From Paenibacillus kyungheensis (GTDB taxonomy: Bacteria > Bacillota > Bacilli > Paenibacillales > Paenibacillaceae), in NCBI RefSeq assembly GCF_028606985.1, contig NZ_CP117416.1, forward strand, positions 4,006,001 through 4,070,000: a DNA stretch of 64,000 nucleotides, read 5' to 3'. Within the stretch, counting starts at the first letter, position 1. Each line of letters begins with the position of its first letter. The notes beneath the pieces are model-generated. The model did no database searches. It had not been told where the DNA came from and worked only from the letters and a program-made list of their open reading frames with translations. Positions 9,053 to 20,164 of the stretch are shown piece after piece. The translations under genes and the position numbers were made by a program.

Positions 9053-9583
9053 TTACTCATCTTCGGCAGCCCGTTTACGCAACTTGGCTACTTTCTCCAG
9101 TTGACGACGAACAGGTACAAACACCAGCAAAGCAAATATAAAATGAAGCAGCAAATTCGGGAACATATAATGTCCTAACGCCCAACTGTAAGGTTCTCTA
9201 GTTAAACCAAATACCAAATAAAGTCCATACAGCATATTATCCAGTAACAAACTACCGATTAATACCACTGTCATCATTAGTGGATATGGTGCTCGAGGAG
9301 ATTGGAACAGCAGCCCTAATACATAAGCAGACAATCCCATAGAAAACGAATAAGCACCAATCATATCACCGTAAAATACAACATCATGCAATAATCCAAA
9401 CACCAATCCTAGCACAAGCGCTGTATGACGATGATAATAAACTGTTACAAACAAAATTAAAATATACGCTAAATGTGGAATCAATCTAGTATGCAATACA
9501 TCTGGAATCAGCCATGGCACAATGGTTGATTCACAGACAAATACTAGAAATAACAACAACAGCAATACGATACGACGTACCAT
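9053..9583 (-). CDS. mreD: Rod shape-determining protein MreD
   Basis: A 176-residue integral membrane partner of MreC in the elongasome, with five to six hydrophobic helices and a short basic tail (RRQLEKVAKLRKRAAED). The family is poorly conserved; the assignment rests on size, hydrophobicity and position directly after mreC, with which it overlaps by one base. Confidence 0.92.
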   Translation of the reverse strand: MVRRIVLLLLLFLVFVCESTIVPWLIPDVLHTRLIPHLAYILILFVTVYYHRHTALVLGLVFGLLHDVVFYGDMIGAYSFSMGLSAYVLGLLFQSPRAPYPLMMTVVLIGSLLLDNMLYGLYLVFGLTREPYSWALGHYMFPNLLLHFIFALLVFVPVRRQLEKVAKLRKRAAEDE

Positions 9584-10458
9584 TATTCCTGAGTCTCCTT
9601 GGTGTACACTACAAATACTTCTTTCCAGTCTTTAAAGTCTGCCGCTGGTTGAATTGTAGCTGTATTGGTCAATCCAAAATCACCAACTTGACGACTAACG
9701 ACTTTACCAATAATCATGCCACTTGGAAATAATCCACCACTACCGGATGAAACAATTTCATCGCCTCTTTTGAGCGGATCATTTTCTTTAATTTGTGTCA
9801 TTGTGAGCATACCTGTTGCTTTATCATAGCTTTCTATCATGCCGAAAGATTCATTTTCTTTACCTACTACAGTTGCAGCAATCGCTTTGGAATTAGAATC
9901 GAGTGGATCAAGTGTCGTTAACAGCTTCACTGTTGAATGGAACGGACTTGTCTCACTAATAATTCCAACCATACCTTTTATGGAAATAACAGGCATATCT
10001 TTACGTACCCCATCATTTTGCCCCAGATCAATCACAATCGTTCCTGTATCTGCATCTGTATCGACACTCGTTACATTTGCAATATGAAGATCAAATTGGT
10101 TTTGAGCAAGTTGCTGTTGTGTAAATTTAAGATCTTCTTTATAGCTTTTATTGAGCTGGACTAATTTGTTATAACTCGCTTGTTGCAGTAAATACTGCGC
10201 AGCTGTCAGTTTCAACTGTTGGTTTTCCTCATAAAGGTTGTCCAAGTTGCCGATATCTTCAAACAAGCCCGCCATGTAAGAAGCGGGCTTGTAAAACACA
10301 CCTTGAACAAAACCAACAGTATCACGGACGAACTTCTCAGGCCAGGACAAAGATGTACGATTCGTCAACGTAAATCCCATTAAAGCGATAAATAAAATGA
10401 GTCCTACAAGCAGGATAAACAGTTTCTTGTTACCCAGCAGCTTAAACAGTTTCAACAC
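9583..10458 (-). CDS. mreC: Rod shape-determining protein MreC
   Basis: A 291-residue scaffold of the cell-wall elongation machine: one N-terminal membrane helix (about 12-32), a coiled coil (about 70-110, LYEENQQLKLTAAQYLLQQ), then the beta-rich extracytoplasmic domain with VIDLGQNDGVRKDMPVIS and DEIVSSGSGGLFPSGMIIG. It links cytoplasmic MreB to periplasmic wall synthases. It overlaps mreD and follows mreB by 57 bases. Confidence 0.95.
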   Translation of the reverse strand: MLKLFKLLGNKKLFILLVGLILFIALMGFTLTNRTSLSWPEKFVRDTVGFVQGVFYKPASYMAGLFEDIGNLDNLYEENQQLKLTAAQYLLQQASYNKLVQLNKSYKEDLKFTQQQLAQNQFDLHIANVTSVDTDADTGTIVIDLGQNDGVRKDMPVISIKGMVGIISETSPFHSTVKLLTTLDPLDSNSKAIAATVVGKENESFGMIESYDKATGMLTMTQIKENDPLKRGDEIVSSGSGGLFPSGMIIGKVVSRQVGDFGLTNTATIQPAADFKDWKEVFVVYTKETQE

Positions 10459-10515
10459 CCTCTTAATTAACGGTTTTTCTTTCCCTAGCAGGGGTTGACC
10501 ATACCTGGCCGAAAA

Positions 10516-11550
10516 TTAGCGTTTTGAACGAAGTGACGAACTACTACGTGATTTGAACAGGTGGATATTCTCCAATGCTTTTCCTGTACCAATTGCTACA
10601 CAATCCAAAGGATTTTCAGCAACGATTACAGGCATACCTGTTTCACCAGCAAGTAATTTATCCAGATTGCGAAGTAATGCTCCACCACCTGTTAATACGA
10701 TACCGCGATCCATAATATCTGCTGCAAGTTCTGGAGGACATTTCTCCAAAGTTACTTTTACAGCTTCTACAATAGCAGCTACTGTATCTGACAATGCTTC
10801 AGCAATCTCGTCTGAAGTGATTGTTAATGTTTTTGGTAGACCACTTACAAGGTCACGACCACGAATTTCCATCGTTTCTACTTTTTCAAATGGAGTTGCA
10901 GAACCCACTTCCATTTTCAATTGTTCCGATGTACGTTCACCAATCATTAAGTTGTATTGACGTTTGATGTACTGGATAATCGACTCATCCATTTCATCGC
11001 CGGCTACACGTACAGAACGACTTGTTACGATACCACCAAGAGAAATAACAGCTACTTCTGTTGTACCGCCACCGATATCAACAACCATACTACCTGTTGG
11101 TTCCCATACTGGAAGATCTGCACCGATTGCTGCTGCAAAAGGCTCTTCAATCGTATAAGCTTCACGCGCACCAGCTTGTTTGGTTGCATCTTCAACAGCG
11201 CGTTGTTCTACTGCTGTAATACCCGATGGTACACAAACCATTACGTTTGGATGTTGCGGGAACATCGAACGTTGTTTTTGCGCTTGACGTATAAAATATT
11301 TAATCATCGTAGCTGTTGTATCAAAATCAGCAATAACGCCATCTTTCATCGGACGAATTGCACGGATATTTCCAGGTGTACGACCGATCATTTTTTTTGC
11401 AGATTCTCCTACTGCTTCGATTGTATTCGTATCTGTACGAATCGCCACAACCGACGGTTCTCTGACAACAATACCTTTACCTCTTACATATACCAACGTG
11501 TTTGCTGTTCCTAAATCAATTCCTAAATCTTTTGAAAAGCCACCCAACAT
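10516..11550 (-). CDS. mreB: Actin-like rod-shape protein MreB
   Basis: A 344-residue bacterial actin that guides lateral wall synthesis. Nucleotide-binding motifs are clear: [18 protein letters not shown] (phosphate 1), [18 protein letters not shown] (phosphate 2) and [11 protein letters not shown] (adenosine). A basic tail ([11 protein letters not shown]) ends the protein. The ATG has a weak AGGGAG site. It heads mreBCD, followed by minCD and rodA. Confidence 0.98.
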   Translation of the reverse strand: MLGGFSKDLGIDLGTANTLVYVRGKGIVVREPSVVAIRTDTNTIEAVGESAKKMIGRTPGNIRAIRPMKDGVIADFDTTATMIKYFIRQAQKQRSMFPQHPNVMVCVPSGITAVEQRAVEDATKQAGAREAYTIEEPFAAAIGADLPVWEPTGSMVVDIGGGTTEVAVISLGGIVTSRSVRVAGDEMDESIIQYIKRQYNLMIGERTSEQLKMEVGSATPFEKVETMEIRGRDLVSGLPKTLTITSDEIAEALSDTVAAIVEAVKVTLEKCPPELAADIMDRGIVLTGGGALLRNLDKLLAGETGMPVIVAENPLDCVAIGTGKALENIHLFKSRSSSSLRSKR

Positions 11551-11590
11551 AACTATTAACTCCCTTTCTTCCTAAATCTCGACTATTATA

Positions 11591-12280
11591 TTACATTAAG
11601 CCCTGTTCCTTCAAACTTACGAATTTCATATCACCAATCACAAGGTGATCCAGTACTTCAATTCCAATAATTTTGCCTGCATCTACAAGCCGTTTGGTTA
11701 ATGCTACATCTTCCGGGCTTGGTGTAGGATCACCACTAGGATGATTATGTGCAAAAATAACAGATGCACTACTACATTTGATCGCTGCTCGAAAAACTTC
11801 ACGTGGATGAACAATAGACGCATTTAAACTACCCATCGACAATGTTTCCTGGGAAATAATATGATTCTTCGTGTTTAGAAACAGACATACAAAATGTTCT
11901 TTTTGAAGATATCGTAATTGTTCAATCAATAAATCAGCCGCATCACGCGGACTGCGAATAGCTTTGACTTCTTCTTTACCAGTACGGGTAATACGTCTAC
12001 CTAACTCGATCCCCGCTTTGATCTGGATTGCTTTGGCTGTTCCGATTCCTTTGATCTCTGTTAATTCTTCAATACTGAGATCAACCAGTTGCCGGATACT
12101 GCCTACTTGACGCATAATTCGGTTCGCTAAATGCATCACCGATTCATCTTTTGTGCCTGTGCGCAGTAAAATCGCTAGTAATTCTGCATGACTAAGCGCC
12201 TCTGCACCGTAATTCATCATCCGTTCCCGGGGTCTTTCTTCCAGTGGAACATCACGTAAAAGGTACTGTGGCGCCTCCAT
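11591..12280 (-). CDS. radC: RadC/DUF2466 JAB-domain protein
   Basis: A 229-residue protein with an N-terminal helix-hairpin-helix region (IEELTEIKGIGTAKAIQIKA) and a C-terminal JAMM/MPN+ metalloprotease-like domain with HNHPSGDPTPSPED. Despite its name a DNA-repair role is not established. The ATG at 12280 was chosen because AAGAGGA lies 8 bases upstream; a longer form from 12328 has no ribosome site. It sits between maf and mreB, the standard Bacillus order. Confidence 0.93.
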   Translation of the reverse strand: MEAPQYLLRDVPLEERPRERMMNYGAEALSHAELLAILLRTGTKDESVMHLANRIMRQVGSIRQLVDLSIEELTEIKGIGTAKAIQIKAGIELGRRITRTGKEEVKAIRSPRDAADLLIEQLRYLQKEHFVCLFLNTKNHIISQETLSMGSLNASIVHPREVFRAAIKCSSASVIFAHNHPSGDPTPSPEDVALTKRLVDAGKIIGIEVLDHLVIGDMKFVSLKEQGLM

Positions 12281-12308
12281 TAATATGTTCCTCTTCTCCA
12301 CGACAGAT

Positions 12309-12911
12309 TCAAATAATCTGCACACCAAATTGTTCCAACATATCGCTCAAAAGTGATACAGGCAATCCGACGACTGTAAAATAACAGCCTTCTATTTTAT
12401 CGATCAACGTCGAACCTAGACCTTGAATAGCATAAGCTCCAGCTTTGTCAGCAGGTTCACCGCTAAGTACGTATGATTGAATTTTGGAAGGGGTGAGCGG
12501 CTTCATATGTACAAGAGTTCGCCGGTATTCCACACGAGTTACGCCAGTAGAAGTATCAATACAAGCTACACTTGTGTAGACATAATGACTTCTTCCTTGC
12601 AAAGCATCTAACATCGCTACAGCTTCATCATAATCACGAGGCTTACCAAATATACGTTTATCCAAAACAACGATTGTATCGCTGCCTATAATAATGCTAT
12701 CTGCTACCTCGGTTGTATAATGATGTTGAACAGCAGTAGCTTTGCGCAGTGCAAGCTCTTTGACGACTTGCTCTGGTGACCAGTCTTCAGGCACCGATTC
12801 GTCTGTATCACTGGGTAACACTTCAAATTCCAGTTGTAAAGAGGTCATTAATTCCTTTCTCCTTGGAGAAGCGGACGCCAAAATGAGACGGCGTGTTGAT
12901 TCTCTGTTCAT
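12309..12911 (-). CDS. maf: Maf-family nucleotide pyrophosphatase
   Basis: A 200-residue pyrophosphatase of the Maf/Ham1 fold. It hydrolyses dTTP/UTP or modified nucleotides, and overexpression in Bacillus inhibits septation. The N-terminal LILASASPRRKELM phosphate loop is diagnostic, with IIGSDTIVVLD and GKPRDYDEA following. A GGAGAGGA ribosome site lies before the ATG. Confidence 0.95.
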   Translation of the reverse strand: MNRESTRRLILASASPRRKELMTSLQLEFEVLPSDTDESVPEDWSPEQVVKELALRKATAVQHHYTTEVADSIIIGSDTIVVLDKRIFGKPRDYDEAVAMLDALQGRSHYVYTSVACIDTSTGVTRVEYRRTLVHMKPLTPSKIQSYVLSGEPADKAGAYAIQGLGSTLIDKIEGCYFTVVGLPVSLLSDMLEQFGVQII

Positions 12912-12952
12912 CGAAAGGTCCTCTCCTTTGTGTTAAAAGTCAGATTGGTTCT

Positions 12953-13195
12953 TTACAGTTTGCGATATGCCCAAATACTAGCAACAATACCGATCAAACT
13001 AAGTAGACTCACTTTGAAATGAATCTCGAGATGATAACGAATCATGTCTAAATTAGCGCTAGGCTCCCAATCAATCGTTGTCGATCGCGTGAGAAAAGAT
13101 ACCATCGCTACAGGTTCAAGTAAAGTGGCTACCCATGTGCCAATAAACCAGCCTAGCAATAAAAATAAAATAAGCATACCTGCATTCTTTTTCAT
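12953..13195 (-). CDS. DUF4321 small membrane protein
   Basis: An 80-residue protein with hydrophobic helices at both ends (about 6-25 and 60-78) and a short outside loop. Firmicutes carry this family just upstream of maf; its function is unknown. An AGGAGA ribosome site and a promoter upstream indicate it is first in the unit running into maf, radC and mreB. Confidence 0.8.
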   Translation of the reverse strand: MKKNAGMLILFLLLGWFIGTWVATLLEPVAMVSFLTRSTTIDWEPSANLDMIRYHLEIHFKVSLLSLIGIVASIWAYRKL

Positions 13196-13230
13196 TCTTA
13201 TTTCTCCTGCCTTTAATTTGACACTTCATC

Positions 13231-13259
13231 ATTATACGTTTATTCCCACATCAATACAA
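13231..13259 (-). promoter_or_regulatory. Probable promoter for the DUF4321-maf-radC-mre unit
   Basis: TTGTAT (13254-13259), 17-base spacer, TATAAT (13231-13236) on the minus strand, just past the murC terminator. Confidence 0.5.
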
Positions 13260-13331
13260 ACAAAAATGAAAGTAACAATTTTTTGTAACTTATCGCCTTC
13301 ATTTCGCAAACATTTTGTTATTATTCCAGTT

Positions 13332-13360
13332 AAAAAGACTGTCCGGAGACAGCCTTTTTT
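13332..13360 (-). terminator. Intrinsic terminator after murC
   Basis: Hairpin with 12-bp arms AAAAAGGCTGTC / GACAGTCTTTTT and a TCCG loop on the minus strand, 7 bases past the murC stop. The symmetric A/T flanks would work in both directions. Confidence 0.85.
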
Positions 13361-13366
13361 ATCACA

Positions 13367-14761
13367 TTACTCTATTTTCTCCGTGGCTTGCAAATCAGCA
13401 GCAAGTGCTTCTGCGACTTTCCATATATCGCCTGCACCCATAGTGATAACAAGATCGCCGGGTTGAATACGAGTAGATAAGTCTGCAATAATATCTTCTT
13501 TTTGTGCGATATAACGCGCACCCGCATTACTATTTTGCTTAATCAGTTCAACCAGACGTGCAGAGTTAATACCTTCAATCTGCTTTTCTCCTGCTGGTGA
13601 ATAGATATCAGCAATAATCACTTCGTCAGCTCCTGTAAAAGCACGGCTAAAAGCATCTAACAAAAAGAAGGTGCGTGAATAACGTTGCGGTTGGAAAACA
13701 GCAATCACACGTTTGCCTGTTGCTTGAGCTGCCACAATCGTCGCTTCGATTTCAGTAGGATGATGAGCATAATCATCGACGATCAAAATGTCTCTAGCAT
13801 CACCGACCACTTGAAAACGACGCTTGGCGCCATGGAATTGAACGATCGCTGCTGCAATCGCTGTAAATGAAATTCCTGCTTCCAAACAAGAAATTACAGT
13901 TGCCATCGCATTATATACATTATGCAGTCCTGGCACAGATAATTCAATCCGACCCAAATCTGCTCCTTGATATTGCATAGTAAAGGAAATTTTACGATCA
14001 CCGGGTTGAATATCTGTCGCTGTATAATCATTTTGCGTTTCTACACCGTAAGTTATCGTTGTGCCTTCGATATTCGGTATAATTTCGCGAATATTTTCAT
14101 CATCACCACAAACGATAGCTTTACCACCCGCTTGTAATTGACTTAAAAATTGCACGTAGGCTGCTTTGAGATTAGCAAAGTCACCATCATAATTTTCAAG
14201 ATGATCGGCTTCAATATTAGTTACTACAGCGATAGCAGGATGATATTGTAAAAAAGTACCGTCACTTTCATCGGCTTCTGCAACTACATAGTCGCCTTTA
14301 CCTGCTTTGGCGTTGGTACCCAGATTAACGATTTCTCCACCGATAATATACGTTGGATCGGTATCACATTCTTCCATCACCAGTGCAATCATTGAAGAAG
14401 TAGTTGTTTTGCCATGAGCACCTGCTACAGCTACACCTTTACGTTCATTAAGCAATCTTGCTAACATTTCAGAACGATGAATCACTGGAATATCAAGACG
14501 CTTCGCTTCTACCCATTCTGCATTGTCATCAGATAGTGCAGTAGAATAGACTACCAGATCAGCACCATGAACTTGTTCTGTCGCATGACCTATATGAATG
14601 ACTGCTCCTTTTTGTTGCAATTTCGCTGCTAACGCGCTCATTGCCATATCGGAACCTGTTACTTTGTATCCCATTTCAAGCATAACACGGGCGATGGCAC
14701 TCATACCGTACCCACCAATCCCGATAAAATGTACATGTTCTGTCTTATTCATCTGACTCAC
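13367..14761 (-). CDS. murC: UDP-N-acetylmuramate--L-alanine ligase
   Basis: A 464-residue cytoplasmic ligase adding the first peptide-stem residue of peptidoglycan. It shows the N-terminal UDP-binding motif [17 protein letters not shown], the Mur ligase P-loop [24 protein letters not shown] and the [10 protein letters not shown] signature. Its ATG overlaps the folC stop by 4 bases (ATGA), indicating coupling. Many Bacilli have a sporulation gene with a SPOR domain downstream; here only a terminator and DUF4321 follow. Confidence 0.97.
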   Translation of the reverse strand: MSQMNKTEHVHFIGIGGYGMSAIARVMLEMGYKVTGSDMAMSALAAKLQQKGAVIHIGHATEQVHGADLVVYSTALSDDNAEWVEAKRLDIPVIHRSEMLARLLNERKGVAVAGAHGKTTTSSMIALVMEECDTDPTYIIGGEIVNLGTNAKAGKGDYVVAEADESDGTFLQYHPAIAVVTNIEADHLENYDGDFANLKAAYVQFLSQLQAGGKAIVCGDDENIREIIPNIEGTTITYGVETQNDYTATDIQPGDRKISFTMQYQGADLGRIELSVPGLHNVYNAMATVISCLEAGISFTAIAAAIVQFHGAKRRFQVVGDARDILIVDDYAHHPTEIEATIVAAQATGKRVIAVFQPQRYSRTFFLLDAFSRAFTGADEVIIADIYSPAGEKQIEGINSARLVELIKQNSNAGARYIAQKEDIIADLSTRIQPGDLVITMGAGDIWKVAEALAADLQATEKIE

Positions 14762-16134
14762 CAGCCCTTTTCAGAATCGGTTTGATGCAAAAGAGTCGCT
14801 CTTACATCCGAAATTAAATACAGTGTTCCGGTTACGACCCCTAGATCTTCCCGTTCTGTTCGTGATTGAAGCAACTGAATACCTTGCCGCCAGTCACGCT
14901 CCACTATAACATTGACTTCTGTTCTGTTCATTTCTTGTTGTAATCTGATCACTAATTGTGCCAATTGATCTGCATCCATTTTGCGTCGAAAATCGGGTTC
15001 TGTCAAAATAATTGTATCTGCAATTGATAATAGATGTCTAAATACAGGTTCATGATGCTTGTTTTCTAACATGCCGACAAGCATATGAAGCTTCTTGTAA
15101 TGATAAGTCTGCGGTATACTTTTGACAAGCATTGCTGCTCCTTCAGGATTATGTGCTCCATCCAGTACAATCGTTGGCTCGCCAGGCATCTTCTCTAAGC
15201 GTCCTGCCCAAAAAGTATGTCTAAATCCCTTCAGCAACAGCTCATCATCCAATACAAAAGCTGAATATTGACGCAGTACTTCTAACGCCATCATCGCTAC
15301 ACCTGCATTGGTACATTGATGTTCTCCTTGCATAGAGATCGTAATATCGATTTCACGAAAAAGACCTTTGTAACGGAACGTTTGCTCAGCTTCATCGCCA
15401 GATCGACGTTCTGCTGTGTATTGTTCACCTGCTAAATAAAGCGTTGATTTGCAAGCTGCTGCTTTAGCACGAAGCACTTCGATCACTTCCGGTTGATCTA
15501 CACTGCTCACTACAGGTACGCCCGGCTTGATAATACCGGCTTTTTCACTAGCAATCTGCTCTAATGTATCTCCTAGAATATCAGTGTGATCATAGCCTAC
15601 ATTTGTAATGACCGACAATATCGGATGAACAATATTGGTTACATCCATTCGTCCACCAAGACCTGTTTCCCAGATCACCACATCAGGATAACATTCTTCA
15701 GCAAAGTACAAAATGGCAAGTGCTGTTGATACTTCAAACATCGTTGGTGATCCCAAATCTGTTGTTGCCATTTGCTCCACTAAAGGATATAGACGATTAG
15801 CTAAGCGACACAATGTCTCTTCTGGAATATCTATACCGTTATATTGAAAACGATTGGTGAATTTGGTGATATACGGCGATGTAAATGTACCGACATCATA
15901 GCCGCACTGTATCAAAACACTTGTTAAAAAAGCACACGTGCTTCCTTTACCATTCGTCCCTGCAACATGTACAAATTTAAGCTTACGATGCGGGTTACTC
16001 AATAACTCCATCAGACCTTCAATACGAGATAACCCCGGACGAATCCCAAAAGGAATCAGACTATTTATCCATTCAACAGCTTGCTCATAAGTGTGAAAAG
16101 GGGCTTGATGCCCCTCTGATGTTCCATGTTCCAT
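14758..16134 (-). CDS. folC: Folylpolyglutamate synthase / dihydrofolate synthase
   Basis: Adds glutamate to folates, and in many bacteria to dihydropteroate. This Mur-ligase-like protein has P-loop [31 protein letters not shown] and [10 protein letters not shown]. The ATG at 16134 is chosen for an AAGGTG site 6 bases upstream; a GTG at 16143 is an alternative. It lies 10 bases after valS and overlaps murC. Confidence 0.95.
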   Translation of the reverse strand: MEHGTSEGHQAPFHTYEQAVEWINSLIPFGIRPGLSRIEGLMELLSNPHRKLKFVHVAGTNGKGSTCAFLTSVLIQCGYDVGTFTSPYITKFTNRFQYNGIDIPEETLCRLANRLYPLVEQMATTDLGSPTMFEVSTALAILYFAEECYPDVVIWETGLGGRMDVTNIVHPILSVITNVGYDHTDILGDTLEQIASEKAGIIKPGVPVVSSVDQPEVIEVLRAKAAACKSTLYLAGEQYTAERRSGDEAEQTFRYKGLFREIDITISMQGEHQCTNAGVAMMALEVLRQYSAFVLDDELLLKGFRHTFWAGRLEKMPGEPTIVLDGAHNPEGAAMLVKSIPQTYHYKKLHMLVGMLENKHHEPVFRHLLSIADTIILTEPDFRRKMDADQLAQLVIRLQQEMNRTEVNVIVERDWRQGIQLLQSRTEREDLGVVTGTLYLISDVRATLLHQTDSEKGW

Positions 16135-16144
16135 CCTGTTCACC

Positions 16145-18814
16145 TTACCCTTTCAATTCTGCGATTCGGGCAAGAACTTTTTCACGTTTTTCCGAATAAT
16201 CAGCTTGTTTAGCACGTTCTTCTTCAATCACTTTAGCAGGTGCTTTAGCTACAAAGCCTTGATTAGCTAATTTTTTATCAACACGTTCAACTTCAGAAGT
16301 TAAAGTCGCTACTTCTTTTTCCAGACGAGCGATTTCCTGACCGATATCAAGCAGACCCGCAAGTGGTAAATACAACTCTGCGCCGGTAATAATCGCTGTC
16401 ATCGCTTTATCCGGTGCTGATAGATCCAATCCAGATTGATACTCAGAAGTGTTGCTGAAGCGACGAATATATCCTTCGTTGGATTGAATAATATCCAATG
16501 TTTTTTGGTCTTTGGCTTTAACCATCAACTCGATTTTTTTGCTCATCGGTACATTCACTTCTGCACGAATATTACGAACAGCACGAATCAAGTCGATCAA
16601 CAAATTCATTTCTTCTTGCGCTGCTTTGTTTTCTAAAGCTGGATCAAATTCAGGCCAAGCTGCAAGTGTAATCGTATTGCCTTCATGCGGCAAATGTTGC
16701 CAAATATCTTCTGAAATAAATGGCATAAATGGATGAATCATGCGCAATGTACGATCCAACACATAAGCTAATACCGATTGCGTTGTTTTCTTCGCTACTG
16801 CATCTTCACCATATAGTGACAACTTAGCAATTTCGATATACCAATCACATAGATCATCCCAGATAAAGTTATACAATAGGCGACCTGTTTCACCAAATTC
16901 ATACGAATCGATTAGACGTGTAATATCACGTGCTGTTTCGTTCATACGATGTAGTATCCAGCGATCTGCTGTGCTAAGATCACCACTCAAGTCGATATCT
17001 TCATAACGGAAGCCTTCCATATTCATCAAAACAAAACGGGAAGCATTCCAGATTTTATTTGCAAAGTTACGTGCTTGTTCTACACGCTCCAGACGGAAAC
17101 GCAAATCTTGTCCTGGTGTACTACTTGTAGACAACATATAACGCATCGCATCTGTACCATATTGCTCAATCACTTCAAGTGGATCAATACCGTTACCTAG
17201 TGACTTGGACATTTTCTGTCCATCCGCAGCCCGTACCAAACCATGCATCAATACGTCTTTAAATGGAATTTGATCTGTAAATTCAAGTGCTGTAAAGATC
17301 ATACGAGATACCCAGAAATAGATAATATCGTATCCAGTTACAAGTAAATCGGTAGGATAATAACGTTTCAAATCTTCTGTTTCATCCGGCCAGCCAAGTG
17401 TAGAGAACGGCCATAATGCAGAACTGAACCATGTATCCAATACATCTTCATCTTGACGCAAAGTTTTACCTGCATGTTCAGGCAAATGACTTGGATCTTC
17501 TGTTGCTACAATAATCTCGCCTGTTTCTTCACAATGCCATGCTGGAATACGATGTCCCCACCATAATTGACGGGAGATACACCAGTCACGTACATTTTCG
17601 ATCCAGTTCAAATACGTTTTTTCAAAACGATCCGGTACAAAGTTAACGCCTTCGCCTTCTTTTTGCGCTTTAATCGCAACATCAGCAAGTGGTTTCATTT
17701 TTACAAACCATTGTGTAGACAAATACGGTTCAACTACTGCGCCTGTACGTTCGCTGTGTCCTACTTGGTGTACATGATCTTCGATTTTGATCAAAACACC
17801 TGCTGCTTCTAGATCTTTAACGATCTGTTTGCGACATTCACTACGATCTAATCCTTGGTATTGGGCTGCATTTTCATTCATCGTGCCTGTCTCATCCATT
17901 ACTACGATCTGAGGCAGATCATGACGATGCCCCATTTCAAAGTCATTCGGATCATGAGCAGGAGTGATTTTTACAGCGCCACTACCGAATTCACGGTCAA
18001 CATAATCATCAGCAATAATCGGAATTTCACGTCCGGTAATTGGTAATACTAGCATTTTACCAATCATATCTTTGTAACGTTCGTCTTTGGGATGAACGGC
18101 TACCGCTGTATCACCAAGCATTGTCTCCGGGCGAGTCGTTGCTACCACAATATGTCCGCTACCATCTTGAAGCGGGTATTGTAAATGATACAGATGTCCG
18201 TTCACTTCTTTGTATTCTACTTCAATATCTGATAAAGCTGTACGTGCTTCAGGGTCCCAGTTAATAATGTATTTACCACGATAAATGAGACCTTTGTTGT
18301 ATAGCTTTACAAATACTTCACGAACCGCTTTGGATAAACCTTCATCCAATGTAAAACGTTCGCGTGAATAATCAAGAGAAAAGCCCATTTTCGCCCATTG
18401 CTCATGAATGTTAGCTGCGTATTTGTCTTTCCATTCCCACACTTTTTCTACAAACTTCTCACGTCCCAAATCATGACGAGTGATACCTTCTGCACGCAGA
18501 TTTTGCTCTACTTTGGTCTGTGTTGCAATCCCTGCATGATCTGCTCCTGGAAGCCAAAGCGCATCAAACCCTTGCATCCGTTTGGTACGAGTCATAATAT
18601 CTTGCAATGTAAAATCAAGTGCATGTCCAATATGAAGCATACCTGTTACGTTAGGAGGTGGAATAACGATTGTATATGGCTTCGCATCAGGACGTTGCCC
18701 TGCTTTGAAAAAATCATTTTCCATCCAATAGTCATACCATTTACGTTCTGCCGATTTAGGATCATAAGTTGTCGGCATTGAAGTTGTTGCTTGATTCTCA
18801 TGCGTATCTGCCAT
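16145..18814 (-). CDS. valS: Valyl-tRNA synthetase
   Basis: An 889-residue class I synthetase. Motifs seen: [13 protein letters not shown] (HIGH), the editing domain with [29 protein letters not shown] (KMSKS), anticodon-binding helices, and a C-terminal coiled-coil arm ([20 protein letters not shown]). The ATG at 18814 was chosen because GGGGG lies 8 bases upstream and MADTHENQ leads into the conserved part; the in-frame extension upstream is T-box leader. Expression is tied to tRNA-Val charging by that leader. Confidence 0.97.
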   Translation of the reverse strand: MADTHENQATTSMPTTYDPKSAERKWYDYWMENDFFKAGQRPDAKPYTIVIPPPNVTGMLHIGHALDFTLQDIMTRTKRMQGFDALWLPGADHAGIATQTKVEQNLRAEGITRHDLGREKFVEKVWEWKDKYAANIHEQWAKMGFSLDYSRERFTLDEGLSKAVREVFVKLYNKGLIYRGKYIINWDPEARTALSDIEVEYKEVNGHLYHLQYPLQDGSGHIVVATTRPETMLGDTAVAVHPKDERYKDMIGKMLVLPITGREIPIIADDYVDREFGSGAVKITPAHDPNDFEMGHRHDLPQIVVMDETGTMNENAAQYQGLDRSECRKQIVKDLEAAGVLIKIEDHVHQVGHSERTGAVVEPYLSTQWFVKMKPLADVAIKAQKEGEGVNFVPDRFEKTYLNWIENVRDWCISRQLWWGHRIPAWHCEETGEIIVATEDPSHLPEHAGKTLRQDEDVLDTWFSSALWPFSTLGWPDETEDLKRYYPTDLLVTGYDIIYFWVSRMIFTALEFTDQIPFKDVLMHGLVRAADGQKMSKSLGNGIDPLEVIEQYGTDAMRYMLSTSSTPGQDLRFRLERVEQARNFANKIWNASRFVLMNMEGFRYEDIDLSGDLSTADRWILHRMNETARDITRLIDSYEFGETGRLLYNFIWDDLCDWYIEIAKLSLYGEDAVAKKTTQSVLAYVLDRTLRMIHPFMPFISEDIWQHLPHEGNTITLAAWPEFDPALENKAAQEEMNLLIDLIRAVRNIRAEVNVPMSKKIELMVKAKDQKTLDIIQSNEGYIRRFSNTSEYQSGLDLSAPDKAMTAIITGAELYLPLAGLLDIGQEIARLEKEVATLTSEVERVDKKLANQGFVAKAPAKVIEEERAKQADYSEKREKVLARIAELKG

Positions 18815-18856
18815 AGTAAATACCCCCATATTCGTAGTCATTTTGCTAAAATTCTC

Positions 18857-19133
18857 AATAAAAAAAGCCCTTCGTCTCAAAGGACGAAAGGACTTAGCTC
18901 TCGCGGTACCACCTTTGTTTCGTCCATGCATAAAAAAGCCTATGAACGACACTCCGAGGCAGATAACGGCTGCTACCGGTTTATTCTACATTCAGTATCC
19001 ATCTAATAGGTTTACTGAAATTCAAATAAACAACTCCCAGGCGACTTCGATCTACCGGATCCTATAGAACCTTTCAGCGCAACAGTTCTACTCTCTTGAG
19101 GACGATATAATCTACTATTCCCGTTCAAGGTTA
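18857..19133 (-). promoter_or_regulatory. T-box riboswitch controlling valS
   Basis: The minus-strand leader holds the T-box core AGGTGGTACCGCG (18902-18914), which pairs with the tRNA acceptor end, and just after it a terminator. In stem I the context GAA-GTC-GCCTGGGAG places the specifier codon GTC at 19043-19045, a valine codon matching the downstream gene. Uncharged tRNA-Val should favour the antiterminator and allow valS expression. The specifier is read by eye from its usual context. Confidence 0.9.
18860..18893 (-). terminator. T-box-controlled terminator before valS
   Basis: Arms GTCCTTTCGTC / GACGAAGGGC followed by seven T on the minus strand. It competes with the antiterminator formed by the T-box bulge. 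Confidence 0.88.
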
Positions 19134-19166
19134 TTGAGATCATAAATAAATCAATATTTACTCCAA

Positions 19167-19195
19167 ATCATACCCGTTGCTCCTATCAAAGTCAA
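19167..19195 (-). promoter_or_regulatory. Sigma-A promoter for the valS leader
   Basis: TTGACT (19190-19195), 17-base spacer, TATGAT (19167-19172) on the minus strand. It places the transcript start just before stem I of the T-box. Confidence 0.75.
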
Positions 19196-19219
19196 TAAAA
19201 AACCTGTCATAGAGCTGAC

Positions 19220-20164
19220 TTAAAGGCGAGGTATGCCTGATTGATCCAATAATTCGATCATATCCTCTGGTAAAGGATCATTAACAGTCATTATTTCCTC
19301 TGTAAAAGGATGTTCAAATGTTAATTGTTCTCCATGAAGTGCCTGACGATAAAATTCTTGACTACCTCCATAAAGAACATCCCCGATAAGCGTATGACCG
19401 ACATCACTCATATGCACACGAATTTGATGAGTGCGCCCTGTTTCTAGTGTTAACCGCACAAGACTCGCTCTGGCTGAACTGTATAATTTCTCAATATGAG
19501 TAATCGCTTCTTGCCCTGTCGGAGACACCCGTCGACGCTGTTTGTGATGGCGATCTTTGCCGATTGGTTGATCTATGATAGTTAATTGATCACTTACTTT
19601 GCCCTGTACAATAGCTATATATTTACGATCAATCGTTTTAGAACGCATTTGCTCATCTAATTTGGATAAAGCAAATTCATTTTTGGCATATAAAACAGGG
19701 CCTGTTGTATCTTCATCCAGACGATGCACATGACGAACAGCATACTTCTGATCTGTTTGTTGATAATGATCGGCTACTACATTGGCTAATGTAATCGTTG
19801 AATCAGATGCTTCCGAAGGATGAACATTCATACCTGATGGCTTATGCATCACCAGAACATAATCATCTTCATAGAGCACTTTCGCGCGATCATGTGGACG
19901 AGGATCAAACCCATAATCCATCGGTGGAAACAGACGAAGCCGAATATGCTCTCCGTCTATTTTCACTTCACCTTTGGAATGCAGTCGACCGATTAATTTC
20001 ACCGGAACCGATACTTGTTCTAACCACTGCATCACCGCTTTGTGTCTGGCATTGCCTTCTGCCTGTAGAAGATCATTATTCGGTGTAATTTGTAACCATT
20101 CTCCATCTCTTATAGAACACTGAGCCAGAATAGAAGATGGCTTAGGATCGGATACATTCATCAT
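19220..20164 (-). CDS. RluA-family RNA pseudouridine synthase
   Basis: A 314-residue protein that isomerises uridine to pseudouridine in RNA. The catalytic motif [16 protein letters not shown] carries the active aspartate, and [21 protein letters not shown] is the family's C-terminal signature. The N-terminal ~85 residues have no clear S4 motif, though a stretch with [12 protein letters not shown] could be a divergent one. The target (23S rRNA or tRNA) cannot be told. Its ATG overlaps the hemL stop (ATGA). In Bacillus this interval before valS holds ysxE and spoVID. Confidence 0.88.
   Translation of the reverse strand: MMNVSDPKPSSILAQCSIRDGEWLQITPNNDLLQAEGNARHKAVMQWLEQVSVPVKLIGRLHSKGEVKIDGEHIRLRLFPPMDYGFDPRPHDRAKVLYEDDYVLVMHKPSGMNVHPSEASDSTITLANVVADHYQQTDQKYAVRHVHRLDEDTTGPVLYAKNEFALSKLDEQMRSKTIDRKYIAIVQGKVSDQLTIIDQPIGKDRHHKQRRRVSPTGQEAITHIEKLYSSARASLVRLTLETGRTHQIRVHMSDVGHTLIGDVLYGGSQEFYRQALHGEQLTFEHPFTEEIMTVNDPLPEDMIELLDQSGIPRL

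Noticed and set aside
10957..11514. 185-codon plus-strand ORF inside mreB
   Set aside because: Antisense to a highly conserved gene and rich in Cys/Asn/Thr, as expected from reading MreB backwards.
18815..18952. N-terminal extension of valS
   Set aside because: These in-frame codons are the T-box leader and terminator; the proper ribosome site is at the later ATG.
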